Assembly: GCF_963082655.1 (NCBI RefSeq)
Contig: NC_081552.1
Coordinates: 195,934,598 to 195,998,597, forward strand
Direction: 5' to 3'
Source: Stomoxys calcitrans
Taxonomy: Eukaryota > Arthropoda > Insecta > Diptera > Muscidae
Length of the DNA stretch: 64,000 nt
In this document: one piece after another, positions 1 through 11,457 of the stretch
Layout: every line of letters begins with the position of its first letter
How positions within the stretch are numbered: position 1 is the stretch's first letter
Translations under genes and position numbers: made by a program
Notes under the pieces: model-generated
Told to the model about the DNA's origin: nothing
The model's database searches: none
Seen by the model: the letters and a program-made list of their open reading frames with translations, nothing else

Positions 1-609
1 CTGAAATTTGGGACAGTGAGTTGTGTTAGGCCCTTCGAGATCCTTCTGCAATTTGGCCCAGATCGGTACAGATTTGGATATAGCTGCCATATAGACCGAT
101 CTCTCGATTTAATGTTTTAGGCCCATAAAAGCCACATTTAATATCCGATTTTGCTGAAATTTGGGACAGTGAGTTGTCTTAGGCTCTTCGACATCTTTCT
201 TCAATTTGGCTCAGATCGGTGCAGGTTTGGATATAGCTGCCATATAGACCGTTCCCCCGATTTAGGATCTTAGGCCCATAAAAGCCACATTTAATATCCG
301 ATTTTGCTGAAATTTGGGACAATTAGTTGTGTTAGGCCCTTCGACATCTTTCTTCAATTTGGCTCAGATCGGCCCCGATTTGGATATGGCTGCCATATAG
401 ACCGATCCGCCGATTTAAGGTTTTGGGCCCATAAAAGGCGCATTTATTGTCAGATTTTGCTGAAATTTGGGACAGTGAGCTGTGTTAGGCCCTTCGACGC
501 CCTTGTTCAATTTCACTCAGATCGGTCCAGATTTGGATATAGCTGCCATATAGACCGATCTCTCGATTTAATGTTTTAGGCCCATAAAAGGCGCATTTAT
601 TGTCCGATG
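1..609 (+). repeat. Tandem 153-bp HINE core monomers (type 1), fragment
   Basis: Four consecutive units begin with CTGAAATTTGGGACA at about 1, 154, 307 and 460, so the period is exactly 153 bp. Each unit contains GATATAGCTGCCATATAGACC, which is shared with the other cores in this window. Neither the 5' TTTTATACCC end nor the 3' stem-loop end is present, so this is the inside of an element that begins outside the window. The forward strand is the orientation in which complete copies run from 5' end to 3' hairpin. Any reading frame here comes from a period divisible by three. Confidence 0.85.
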
Positions 610-1810
610 TTAACTCTTAGCTTTTTATTGTTTAGTCTGTATAGAAAAAACTTGCTTAAATACCTTAATTTGTTCTTTCTTGCTTGTTTTCTTTTAGATT
701 GTATATTTTACTAGATAATCTCTTAATGTTCAGTTTTGAATTAATGCTGAGATAACATCCAACTTTAAATTAAATCGAACATTCATGCAGTACAATAGAA
801 CAACAGAGCCTCCTCCAACTTTCTAGCAATTTCATCATTAGACTGTTGTATTATATCTAAGAAAGCTACATTTTAATCAAAAAAAAAAAAAAAAAAAATA
901 GGCAAATCTATAGAAAAAAAAAGAGCAAAGCTTTAAAATTAAAACTCTGATGCAAATGACCAACCGAGATGGCCGCCCCCTCCCTAGCTGGAATTTCCAA
1001 TAATTGTAAATTGTGCAATTTTATATATGATTCGATACGATTCGATTCGATTTGAGCAACATTAACAACAGATCAAATGGACCTTTATGGCAATTCGCGA
1101 CCAGAAAGCAGACCATCAGTTGTGCTGCTGCCCAGCCATGGTGACGACAACTGCGAAACTCTGTTACAGGCCAAAGCTAAGTTAAATGTTAAAGTGTCAA
1201 AGCGCTTGGTGTGCCGGGACGGCCAAAAGGAAACGTTTTGCATTTTATGTCTTCGTTTTTTTTTATTTTTATTTTTTTTTGCTATTCCCCCTCGGCTCAC
1301 ACTGCCGCAGTCATTTAAATGCTGCTGATGCTGCTGCTGTCAATGCTGGGCGATTTACAAGTAGATTTCTATATTTCTGTTGGAAATCTCCAGCTGTTTG
1401 TTTGTTGCCTTATTTTTATGGCGTTTTGTTTTTGTTTTTCTGGTTTTTTAATATTTTTTTATGACATCGTTTTTGTTAGTCTTGTCTTTGGCCTGTTTGG
1501 TGTTTGTTCTCCTCTTGTTCTTAATGGTATGGCATTATTGGTAAATGGTTTGCTTTTATGCTGTCAAGTGTCTTCACAATACAAGAAACAAAGAAAAACA
1601 CTGTAGGCGAATATTTTGCTGTTGTTTTTTTTTGTTACTAGAAGTTGGGGAATAATTTTTATTTATTTAAAACGATTGATTTTTAGCAGAACAAAAACTG
1701 ACCTCATTAAACATCTGCCTGGCACGACAGCCGCTAAACTATGCTTTTGCTTTAATTCGAAGAACAAAAAAAACTTATTATCGAAATTATGTGTAGCCTG
1801 ATAAGAAAAG
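610..1810. other. Unique AT-rich DNA, no gene recognised
   Basis: This stretch lacks the repeats seen around it. It holds an A-run near 880-898, T-rich tracts at 1255-1280 and 1430-1460, and a CTG-rich patch at 1320-1340. A short frame opens at 1077 (starts MDLYGNSRPESRP) and runs into the T-rich tract. It resembles no family I know and may be untranslated or intronic host DNA. Confidence 0.5.
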
Positions 1811-1814
1811 ACCT

Positions 1815-1935
1815 ATTTTACAAGGCCTATTGCAAATGGAAAGGTTTTTCCACGAAAATATCTTTAAGTGACACACCATTGAATTTTATCCGTTTCAAGT
1901 TGTAGCGCAATGATAAGTGACCTCCACTTATACAG
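1815..1935 (-). mobile_element. Diverged tRNA-SINE fragment (family S1, 3' part)
   Basis: The forward strand reads like a worn version of the SINE at 57157-57441: a TGCAAATGGAAA start, a CCACGAAAAT segment matching the CCCATGAACATTCCACTAA part, then CAATGATAAGTGACCTCC. The tRNA-like head is missing. The call rests on ordered partial matches only. Confidence 0.45.
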
Positions 1936-2384
1936 CATGACAGCCGGTTGTACGCACCGGATTGACCCGATGGCACCCTTATCGCCTCGGGCTGCCGTTT
2001 CAGTGTACGTGTTCTTCCTTTATTCGTCGTGGGAGAGACACATTCCGATGTGCCTTCTCCGTACGCTTCTGGTCCGTGCCGGGGTCGAAAAGATCCGCGG
2101 GCACTGATTCTGTTTGGGTTGCCAGAACCGCCTCCACCATCGGTCGGTTTCGGTGAGGTGTAAACGGTGCATGGAGTGGGTGCATTTCCGATCTTGCTAT
2201 GGCCTTATGGTCACACTGAATATGTTGCAATGTGCTGTGCGAATATAGACAGCAGTGGGTCACAAGCGTCTTCGTCGCCGTCGACTATGTGACCTCCCTC
2301 GACCACTCCCGTGCAGCATTATACACGACCGCAGCATCACAGCCCAAATATTGCCAGGCCAGTGCCGGGAAGTGCATTTTTTTT
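1936..2384 (+). pseudogene. Non-LTR retrotransposon ORF2, N-terminal part, interrupted
   Basis: Broken frames encode a zinc-finger-like stretch (CKRCMEWVHFRSC, about 2165-2205) of the kind found before the endonuclease in some I-like LINE ORF2 proteins. Next come RAALYTTAASQPK and a GCCAGTGCCGGGAAGTG segment, which recurs at about 23415-23442. The sequence then stops at the 5' end of a HINE (2385) and appears to resume with endonuclease sequence right after that HINE ends (4268). I infer that the HINE split this LINE. The frames are shifted, so it cannot be functional. Confidence 0.5.
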
Positions 2385-4267
2385 ATGCCCACCACCATAG
2401 GATGGGGATATACTAATCTAGTCATTCTGTTTGTAACACCACATAGAGTATACATATTCTTGATCGTCTCGACATTCTGTTTCGATCCAGCCATGTCCGT
2501 CCGTCTGTCGCAATCTCGATAGGGGTCGAACGCGTAATGCTAGCAGCTTCAAAAGTTGCAAATATACTTTATATCGAAGTAGGTCTTTGGGCATTGCGAA
2601 TGGGCCATATCGGTTCAGATTTGGATATAGCTCCCATTAAAACCGATCTACCGATTTGACTTCTTGAGTCCCCCGAAGCCACAATTTTCGTCCGATTTGG
2701 CTGAAATTTCGAACATACTGTTCTATAATGACTTCCAATAACTGTGCTAAGTACGATCTAAATCGGTATACAACGTGAAATAGCTTCCATATAAACCGAT
2801 CTCCCGATTTGATTTCTTGAGGCCTTACAAGCCGCTATTGTTGTCCGATTTGGCTGAATCTTTGCACGCGATGCTTGGCCATGATTTTCAACAACTGTGC
2901 CTAGTACGGTCCAAATAGGTATATAACCTGATATATCTCCCATATAAACCGATCTCCCGATTTGACTTCTTCCACAATGTTCGTCCGATTTGGCTGAAAT
3001 TTAACATACCGTGCTCCGTTATGACTTTCAACAACTGTGCCAAGTACGGTCCAAATCGGTCCATAACCTGATATAACTCCCATATAAACCGATCTCCCGA
3101 TTTGTCTTTTTGAGCCACTAGAAGCCGCTATTGTTGTCCGATTTAGCTACAATTTTGCACATAGTGTTATGTAATGACTTTCAACAACTGTGCCAAGTAC
3201 GTTCCAAATCGGTCTATAACCTGATATAGCTTCCATATAACCGATCTCCCGATTTGACTACTTGAGCCACTGGAAGCCACAATCTTTGTCCGAATTGGCT
3301 GAAATTTTGCATACCGTGCTCCGTTATGATTTTCAACAGCTGTGCCTAGCACGGTCCAAATCGGTCTATAACCTGATATAACTCCCATATAAACCGATCT
3401 CCCAATTTGATTTCTTGAGCCACTAGAAGCAACAACTTTCGTCCAATTTGGGTGAAATTTTGAGCATAGTGTTCCCTAATGACTTCCAATAACTGTGCTA
3501 AGTACGGTCCAAATCGGTCTATTACCTGATATAACTCCCATATAAACCGATCTCTCGATTTGACATCTTGAGCCACTAGAAGCAACAACTTTCGTCCGAC
3601 TTGGCTGAAATTTTGCACGTAGTGTTCCCTAATGACTTCCAATAACTGCGATATGTACGGTCCAAATCGGTATATAACCTGACATAGCTTCCATATAAAC
3701 CGATCTCCCAAATTGATTTCTTGTTGTCCGATTTGGCTGAATCTTTGCATGCGATGTTAGGCTATGACTTTCAACAACTGTGCTATGTACGCTCCAAATC
3801 GGTATGTAACCTGATATAGCTCCCATATAAACCGATCTCCCGATTTGACTTCTTGAGCCTATAGAAATCGCAATTGTAGTCCGATTTTGCTGAAAATTAG
3901 CATGCCGTGCTCTGATACTACTTCCAACAACCGGTCTCCCAATTTGACTTCTTGAACTCCTGAAAGCTGCAATTTTTGTCCGATTTAGCTACAATTTGGC
4001 CCATAGTGTTTTGTTATGACTTCCAACAACTGTGCCAAATACGGTCCAAATCAGTCTATAACCTGATATAGCTCTAATGTAAACCGGTGTCTCGATCATG
4101 GTTGTTCTGTTCCTAGAAGCTTTAATTTTTGCTGGTTTGACAGAAGTTTGGTATGTAGAATAGAATTATGCCCTACAACTTCATTAATTTTGTACTGATT
4201 TTTACCAGAATACATGGTGGTGGGTCCCCAAGATACGGCTGAGCCGAACTTAGCAAGCTTTTACTTG
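2385..4267 (+). mobile_element. HINE/DINE-1-like element, complete, type 2 core
   Basis: The 5' end is the T-run plus TATGCCCACCACCATAGG at about 2385. A GTCCGTCCGTCTGTC stretch (the GTCY microsatellite of DINE-1-like elements) lies near 2495. About ten units of roughly 153 bp follow (CCGATTTGGCTGAAATTT ... CTCCCATATAAACCGATCTC), and the 3' end is GCCGAACTTAGCAAGC then TTTTACTTG at 4267. This matches the layout of Helentron-associated non-autonomous elements: no protein, a 3' stem-loop, insertion at T-T. The class assignment is from structure, not a database match. It sits inside a LINE. Confidence 0.7.
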
Positions 4268-6340
4268 TTGCAATTAAATATCAATGGTCTGAGAGGAAAG
4301 ATCAACGAGATAGTGGATTTTATGAGTCGTAAGAACTTATTGGTTGCATCGATCCAGGAGACAAAGCTGACCAACACCTGCAGCTTGCACAGTTGTCACG
4401 GATACAATGTGTTATGTACGGATCGCTCAAGGAATGGAGGTGAGGGATTGGCATTCGTGATACACCATTCCGTGCAGTATTGACCAATCTCGCTTACGCA
4501 TGGCGCTAGTGAACCCAACATGGAGTGCATGGAGATAGCAGTCAAGTCCGGTACTGCCGAGATGGAGCTATACAACGTGTACATATTGCCAATTGGTAGC
4601 TGCGTCCCAATTAACGGCCTGGCTTACAAGGCCGACATAGGTGGGCTACTGCTAGGCTACAATCACCTGGTTTTAGGAGACTTTAATGTGTATCACGTTT
4701 CATGGCATGTTCCCCTAGGTAACGACCAGCGGGGTATAGCTCTGGCAGGGCAGATTGAAAGCTCCACGTTTTGCACGGTGAAAGAGGATGCCTCAACTAG
4801 GATTACGAGGAAATGCAGCAGCTTGCCAGAAATTTTCATTGCATCCTCTGATCTCCTTAGTTACGTATCCATGCAAGCCGTCATCTCTTTGGGATCAGAT
4901 CACCACCCCATAGTTCTCACCATCGACCGACCACCCGACTTCATAACCTCTGTGCGCCGGAAACTTTTCAATTAGAAGAAGACAGATTAGGTCGGTTTCA
5001 AAGATTACACCAATGGCCGCTCCAATGAACTGACACCTCCCTTGAATATGATCGTTGCCGAGGTGCAATTCCGAGACATCATTAAAGCAGCAGCCGCTCG
5101 CTTTATACCAGTCGGTCGAATACTCCAAGTGCGGCCCAATCGCAATCCAACCCCGACGCAGGCAATGGTACTCGCAGACGAACGTGATGGAATTCGTTTT
5201 ACGGACCCCACTAACCCCAAAATCGACGAGCAGAATCTGGAATAAACAGGGTAATCAATGAACATAAGCTGGAACACTTGGGGTAATGTAACTTAGGCAC
5301 CGGTTTAGCAAGCTGTGGTCTACTGTTACAGGATGACAGGACCTCAATCACTTTTGGCGACGTAACTGTGACTCATGCGAAAAGATGCTCCAGTTCAACC
5401 GTCAATTTATTGTGCATCCCGAAAGTGACAGGGCTAGGAGGAGAGCCATTCGTCGTATCCGTCGAACAGATGGACAGCCATCACCGTTTACCGTGGGCGA
5501 AGTTAAGAATGTCATCCGTGGCAACAAATCATACAAGGCGTTGGGCCCCGACCGAATCTCTACACTGATGCAGAAGAATCTGGATCTACCTAGAGTTGAG
5601 TACCTCACAACTGTCCTCAACCTGTCTACTCCTCCCAAGCCATGTTGGAGAATTTCCATTCGCCAGGCATCAGCATGGCTTTTGAAGGCTGCATAGCACA
5701 ACAACTGCTTAGCATGCCATCACCGCACACATTTGTCGTGGCTTCAATTAGCGCAGACCATGTTAAAAGACGGTCCTCGTGGCACTGGACCTATCGAAAG
5801 CACTCGATACGGTCAGCCATGCCAAACTCTTTGAGGACATGGCCAATACCTGCCTCCAGGCCAGGCCTGAAACGCTGGGTCTCGAATTATCTGTGTGGTC
5901 GCCAGTCATTTGTGAAATTTAGGGATAAGAAATCAAAACACCATAGAGTGAAACAAGGAGTCCCCCAAGGCAGGGTGATATCTCCGACACAGTTTAACTT
6001 CTACCTATCCTGTATTCCACCCCCTCAAGAGGGCATTGAGATCGTATCAAATGCGGACGATTGTGGCATCAGACCCCCAACCATTGATGACATCTGAGAT
6101 AAGTTGAAAGTCTACCACAACAAACTTGCCCCATACCTCCAACCATACTGTCCCACCAAATCTTCAGCCACATTGTTCACTACAAATACGCGTGAGGTGA
6201 ATACCGACCTGACTGTTATGGAGAAATAATTCCGACCATCAAGTGTCCCAAAATACTTGGCGTCAAAATTTGAGAGCTCTTACACATTCTCCTCACATGC
6301 CTAAGCAACTTGCTATAACGTCAGAAGTAGAAACAAGGTC
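4268..6340 (+). pseudogene. Non-LTR retrotransposon ORF2 pseudogene (endonuclease and reverse transcriptase)
   Basis: The endonuclease domain starts with LLQLNINGLRGKIN (about 4265-4306) and IQETKL (about 4350), continues with LGDFN (about 4672), and ends with GSDHHPI (about 4892-4912). These are standard motifs of the APE-type endonuclease that nicks target DNA. The reverse transcriptase follows in another frame: KALGPDRIS (about 5540), VKQGVPQG (about 5950), then NADDCG (about 6052) in place of the catalytic F/YADD box. Several frameshifts and stops break it, and the match fades after about 6240. The first part of the ORF lies before the HINE at 2385-4267. Confidence 0.8.
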
Positions 6341-6424
6341 CTCAAGTCACTTGCCGACAGCACTTTGGGTGACAGATGCATCATAATATGGTTTTATTTA
6401 GACCGGGTGACATCGGGTATTATG

Positions 6425-7100
6425 TGGAAGGCTGCATCTCCTAAACTAAGGGTCTTAGAGAGAAATTGGCCTTTATTCGTGACACCATGGAAAAATTCGA
6501 AATTTCATCGAAAATCCTTCAAAAATCGAAATGTCACAAGGAAAACTTTAAAATGCCTGTATCTCCCAAACTAAGAGTGCTAGAGGGAAATGGGCCTCAA
6601 TTCGTGACACCATGAAAAAATTTAAAATTTCGTCGAAAATCCTAAAAAAATCGAAATTTCACAAGGAAAACCTTAAAATGTCTGTATCTCCTAAACCATG
6701 CAAAAATTCAAAAATACATCGAAAATTCTTCAAAAATTTTAATTTCACAAAGAAAATTTTAAAATGGCTGTATCTCCTAAACTAAGCGTCCCAGAGAGAA
6801 ATTGGCCTCAATTCGTGACACCATGAAAAATTTAAAATTTCGTCGAAAACCCTTCAAAAATCGATATGTCACAAGGAAAACTTTAAAATGCATGCATCTC
6901 CTAAATTAAGCGTCCTAGAGCGAAATGGGCCTTAATTCGTGACACCATGCAACAATTCAAAAATACATCGAAAATCCTCCAAAAATTTTAATTTCACAAG
7001 GAAAACTTTAAAATGGCTGTATCTCCTAAACTAAGCGTCCCAGAGGGAAATGGGCTTTAACTCGTGACATCATGCAAAAATTCAAAATTTCACCGAAAAG
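6425..7100. repeat. Tandem array, period about 125 bp
   Basis: Copies of GGCTGTATCTCCTAAACTAAG start near 6432, 6557, 6682, 6768, 6891 and 7017. Spacings are about 125 bp, with one shortened unit of 86 bp. Each unit carries CGTGACACCATG and a CATCGAAAATCCTTCAAAAAT-like stretch. It is unrelated to the 153-bp HINE monomer. The array lies between two LINE remnants of opposite strand. I see no coding signal. Confidence 0.8.
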
Positions 7101-7103
7101 GTG

Positions 7104-7919
7104 AATTTTGAACTGTTCAGCCATCTCGTTGTGAGATCTGTGATAGTCGAGGGCGGTTTGTGTGTTCAGAAATACGTTCTTCAGGGGTTTAATGGCTGTC
7201 TGAGAAGTTATTTATGCCTATCCTCGTTATGACATTATATCTTAGCCATTCCACCACTTCCTTAATTGCAAGGATCTCTGCTTGATACACACTACAGTGT
7301 TCGGGTAATCTTTTCGATATGATAAGTTTTTGATTTTTAGAGTACACCCCAAAGCCCACCTGGCCGTCCAGTTTGGAACTTTCCGCATAGAAGTCCATGC
7401 AAATAGTTTATGCAACTAGTCTAGTTCCAATTGGTTCTATCAGGAATAGTGGTACAGTACTTTTTAACAAAAAGCGGCTCAGATTGGGTGTAGTCCCCAA
7501 CGCCTAGAACATCGGACATTGTATTAAGGATAACACAAATCCGTAGTCGCCGCATGACCAAAGAGAAAGCTCCCTTAGCCTCACGGCAGTGGTCGCAGCA
7601 ATTTGTCTAGCCACAATACCCAGAGGCATTAGATGTAGCATTAAATTCAGTGCATCAGATGGTGTCGTCCTCAGTGCGGCTGTGATGCACAAACAAGCTA
7701 TCTTTTGGATCCGATTGACTATTGAACAGTAGTTGGACTTTTGAAGAGTCGTCCACCAGACCACAACACCATAAAGCATTATAGGTCTCACAACTGCGGT
7801 GTATACCCAATGCATGACGCGCGTTTTAAACCCCCAATAACCCAGGTATTTTTCGCTTTGTGCTTTCGCGCTTTCGCGCTTTCTGTAAATGAAACATTCT
7901 CTCCTGGTATGGTCTTAAT
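7104..7919 (-). pseudogene. Non-LTR retrotransposon fragment: RT thumb and RNase H (LINE family B)
   Basis: Read on the minus strand, the segment 7815-7504 encodes the end of the RT domain (YTAVVRPIMLYGVVVWW, then AALRTTPSDALN). The RNase H part lies at about 7400-7104 (SSKLDGQVGFGVYS, YQAEILAIKEVVEW, then SDSQTAIKPL). The order is that of a 5'-truncated LINE carrying RNase H, as in the I/LOA/R1 groups. Related minus-strand copies lie at 23446-24183, 35275-35785 and 37628-38214. Stops and frameshifts are present. Confidence 0.8.
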
Positions 7920-8177
7920 CAGTTCATAACCTGGTATAGCTGTCATATAAACCAGTTTGACTTCCTGAGCATCTGGAAGGAGCAATTATTACTCGATTTG
8001 CCTGAAATTTTGGACGTGGAATTTTTCTAAAACTTGCTATGACAATAGCGGTCCATATCGGTCTATAGCTTGATATAACTCTTATATATTTGAAAAAGTT
8101 ATTCAAAGAAATTGTTACATGTGGTCCATGGCGGAAAGTTTTTAAGATTCGGCCCGGTCGGACTTAACCCGCTTTTG
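7920..8177 (+). mobile_element. HINE fragment, 3' end only
   Basis: Little more than one core unit is followed by TTCGGCCCGGTCGGACTTAA and CCCGCTTTTGCTT, the recognisable 3' end. The 5' end is missing; the sequence begins abruptly in LINE family B DNA. A SINE piece starts directly after it. Confidence 0.7.
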
Positions 8178-8286
8178 CTTTAATGGCGCGCCGCAGTGCG
8201 ATACCTCTTTAGAGAAAAGTTATTCCATGGCATGTTACGTACCTCCCAAATGTCGCCAGCAATAGGATGGGTTAACCCCCACTGAA
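8178..8286 (-). mobile_element. tRNA-SINE S1, 3' half, split by a HINE
   Basis: The segment matches the middle of the SINE at 57157-57441: GCGTGCCGCAGTGCGACACC-like, then AGCAATAGGATGGGTTAACC and CACTGAAATTTT. The other half, with a degraded B box, resumes at 9722. The HINE at 8287-9721 sits exactly between the halves. Confidence 0.75.
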
Positions 8287-9721
8287 ATTTTTTATACCCT
8301 CCACCATAGGATGGGGGTATACTAATTTCGTCATTCTGTTTGTAACTCCTCGAAATATTTGACTAAGACCCTATAAAGTCTACATTCTTGTTCGTCGGGA
8401 CATTTTAAGTCGATTAGCCATGTCTGTCCGTCCGTCTGTCTGTCGAAAGCACGCTAACTTTTGAAGGAGTAAAGCCAGCTGCTTTAAATTTTGCACAAGT
8501 ACTTCTTATTTGTATAGGACGTTTGGGATTGTAAATGGGCTATATCGGTCCATATTTTGGTATAGCTGCCATATAAACCGATCTCGGGTCTTGACTTCTG
8601 GGGAACTAGAGGGCACAATTTTTATCAGATTTGGCTTAAATTTTGCATGACGTGTTTTGTTATGACTTCCAACAACCTTGCTGAGTATGGTTGAAATCGG
8701 TCCATAACCAGATATAGCTGCCATATAAACCGATCTCGAGTCTTGACTTCTTGAGCCACTAGAGAGCACAATTCTTATCCGATTTGGCTTAAATTTTGCA
8801 TGACGTGTTTTGTTATGACTTCCAACAACTGTGCTGAGTATGGTTGAAATCGGTCTATAACCTGATAGAGCTGCCATATAAACCGATCTCGGGTCTTGAC
8901 TTCTTGAGCCACTAGAGAGTATAATTCTTATCCGATTTGGCTGAAATTTTGCACGACGAGTTTTATTACGACTTCCAATAACTGTGCTGAGTATGGTTAA
9001 AATCGGTCCATAACCTGATATAGCTGCCATATAAACCGATCTCGGGTCTTGACTTCTTGAGCCACTAGAGAGCACAATTCTTATCCGATTTGGCTGAAAT
9101 TTTGCACGACGAGTTTTATTGCGACTTCCAATAACTGTGCTGAGTATGGTTGAAATTGGTCCATAACCTGATATAGCTGCCATATAAACCGATCTCGGGT
9201 CTTGACTTCTTGAGCCACTAGAGGGCACAATTGTTATTCGATTAGGCTGAAATTTTGCACGAGGAGTTTTATCATGACTTCCAATAACTGTGCTGAGTAT
9301 GGTTGAAATCGGTCCATAACCTGATATAGCTGCCATATAAACCGATAGGGGATCTTGACTTCGTGAGCCTCAAGAGGGCCTAATTATTATCCGATTTGGC
9401 TGTAATTTTGTACAACGGCTTCTTCCATGACCTCCAACATATGTTTCAAATACGGTCTGAATTGGTCTTTAGCCAGATACACCTCCCATATAAATCGATC
9501 TCCCTATTTTACTTCTTCAGACAAAATTCTTATTCGATTAGGATGAAATTTCACACATAAACTTCTACTGTGGTCTACAACATTCAATTCAATAGGCACA
9601 ATTCTTTTCTTTTACCCTTTGTTTGTCTAAAAAGAGATACCGGGAAAGAACTCGACAAATGTGATCCATAGCGGAGGGTATATAAGATTCGGCCCGGTCG
9701 AACTTAGCACGCTTTTACGTG
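8287..9721 (+). mobile_element. HINE/DINE-1-like element, complete, type 3 core, inserted in a SINE
   Basis: The 5' end is TTTTTATACCCTCCACCATA at about 8288, followed by GTCCGTCCGTCTGTCTGTC at about 8425. Five or six 153-bp units follow between 8506 and 9340 (ATATAGCTGCCATATAAACC, GATCTCGGGTCTTGACTTC). More diverged units lead to the 3' end TTCGGCCCGGTCGAACTTAG, CACGCTTTTACGTG. The units are stop-free on the minus strand over 276 codons because 153 is a multiple of three; I do not call that a gene. Confidence 0.75.
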
Positions 9722-9806
9722 TTTTTTTTTTTTTTGTTGTTCTCGCCAGCATTCGAAATCAGGCCAGTTCAACGTCATACCTCTACCTCTGTCGTACGGT
9801 AGCCCA
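9722..9806 (-). mobile_element. tRNA-SINE S1, 5' half, split by a HINE
   Basis: After a T-run the forward strand reads TTCTCGCCAGCATTCGAAAT, a worn B box region, then AACGTCAT and CTACCTCTGTCGTACGGTAG, a worn A box region on the minus strand. It continues the SINE half at 8178-8286 in the right order, so both are one insertion. Confidence 0.7.
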
Positions 9807-10313
9807 CTTCGTTTGCTCTATAGGCCATATTAAAAATTTATGGTTTAACTTAATACCATGACTCTGACTTGGAATTTTCCACCTCCCACACCTTTACTCT
9901 AAAATTCTTCCACAGTGTATATGCTCTGGAAACTTTATACCTTGTACTTTAAAATTTTTCAAGTTAGCTCACTTTTGCATGCAACACTTATAATGCACAA
10001 TATGCAAACAATTAAATTTTCAATTAATATTAATGTCACTTTCATTTCAACAAAACTGTGCCATTACAACTTGCAACAAATTACCACCACACCAGGCACC
10101 ACTCGTAATTACTAGAGGTTGATGGGCGATCACGACTTGCTAACCATAGAGCCATAGAATCAGCAGAAACACCGGCCACTGCTGCACAAAGTGCATGGCA
10201 GTTTAAGTTTCCTACATTTGTTCTCCTTCAAGTCGCAAAGTGTTGCCAACAAAAAACTTCATTTTTCATTTTCGATTACATGATCCCCTAACGAGTTTCG
10301 GAAGGTCCAAACT
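9807..10313. other. Unique AT-rich DNA, nothing recognised
   Basis: No repeat family, RNA gene or convincing coding frame is visible. A short forward frame at 9915-10115 has low-complexity composition and no recognisable motif. Confidence 0.4.
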
Positions 10314-10314
10314 G

Positions 10315-10630
10315 AACTCAACACCACTGCAAGCGACACGGCTCAATGCGATTGCACTCCATACCATGCTTGCCTATCTCATTGAGATCTAATAAATCTC
10401 CTAATGAATTCATGACATGTATTTGTGTGTCAATGGATCTGCGAAGCACTTTAATTAAATGTGAATTCGATTTCAACTGAATTACATTTGCAGCCATGCC
10501 ACACCATACGATATGATACCCTCCTCTGCCAACAACGGGAAAAACTAAATCTCTGCACCGGCAGTGCTCGCCATCGGCATTGGCTAAATAATTCATGTCG
10601 TAGCATTGGAGCATAAAAACAATCTCGGCG
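10315..10630 (-). CDS. Candidate exon or ORF fragment, unknown function
   Basis: A minus-strand frame of about 105 codons reads without stops from AEIVFMLQCYDMNYLANAD through CRCRDLVFPVVGRGGYHIVW to GKHGMECNRIEPCRLQW. Its composition is protein-like, rich in Cys, Ile and Val, unlike the low-complexity frames nearby. A pyrimidine-rich stretch ending in CGCCGAG lies just upstream on the minus strand and could be a splice acceptor. A GTGTTGAGT lies at the downstream end and could be a donor. I recognise no family. It may be a host exon or a fragment of an unknown element; the ATG at 10614 may not be the true start. Confidence 0.3.
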
Positions 10631-10639
10631 AAAAAAAAT

Positions 10640-11230
10640 CGACAGCAGCTTCACAAACCGAAACCGAAACGAAAACAAGAAATATTACCATGAAAAGTGA
10701 ATGTTAATGTCTGCGGGCATTTGGAGAGAATGAAAACTTGCCTCCACCAAAACAAAAAAACAAAACTCATCCACATGTTCTGTATGCTGTAAGTGGCGCA
10801 CACAATAATACACAAAAGCATAACAAAATAAAATAAAATATGATGTTTCAGATTGTTAATTTTCGCAAAAAAAACACTCCAACAAATATCGTCTGAACAT
10901 CGTAATTATAAGTTAAATTTTCTCAAGTACGCACACAAATATATATGCGTTGAGATCTAAAGTAACCTAAATCGCAGGAGAGTCTCGCTGTTTTTACTAC
11001 CGTATAAAAGTAAAGTATCCCCTGTTCCTTAATGGAATGTTCAATAGCTTACTACAAGACGTATTATTGCACGTTTGAAATCTGTAGATTTCCATACACG
11101 CAAAATAATTCGTTTCACATACAGGAAATTTTCGTCAAGTAAACTTTTTTTGTGATAAACGTTGTTTTGTTTACGATGAAAGTGCATGTGTTGCAATAAA
11201 CTTTTGCAAGAATTTGTGTAAATAAAAAGG
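10640..11230. other. Unique DNA with a SINE-like scrap
   Basis: Mostly AT-rich DNA without repeats. Positions 11018-11040 read CCCCTGTTCCTTAATGGAAT, matching the 3' part of SINE S1 in forward orientation, but too little remains to count as a copy. Confidence 0.4.
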
Positions 11231-11457
11231 GTTTTTATCCGGATACCCAACACCACTACTGTGGTACAGGGTATTATAAATAACTCTGATTCGATTTAGC
11301 TATGTCCGTCTGTCTGTCCCTTCGTCCATGTAAATTTGTGTACAAACTACAGATCGCAAGTTTTATCCGATCGTCTTCAAATTTGGTACAGGCATGTTTT
11401 TCGGCCTAGAGTCGAAGCCTATGGAAATTGGAAAAAATCGGTTCAGATTAGGATATA

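Noticed and set aside
1..609. CRISPR-like array
   Set aside because: Units are 153 bp, contiguous and without distinct spacers, in a eukaryotic transposon setting.
1077..1328. Short frame as a host gene
   Set aside because: It runs into a homopolymer-rich tract and resembles no known protein; no splice or promoter evidence.
8506..9336. 276-codon minus-strand frame as a host gene
   Set aside because: It is only the 153-bp tandem core of a HINE read in a stop-free frame.
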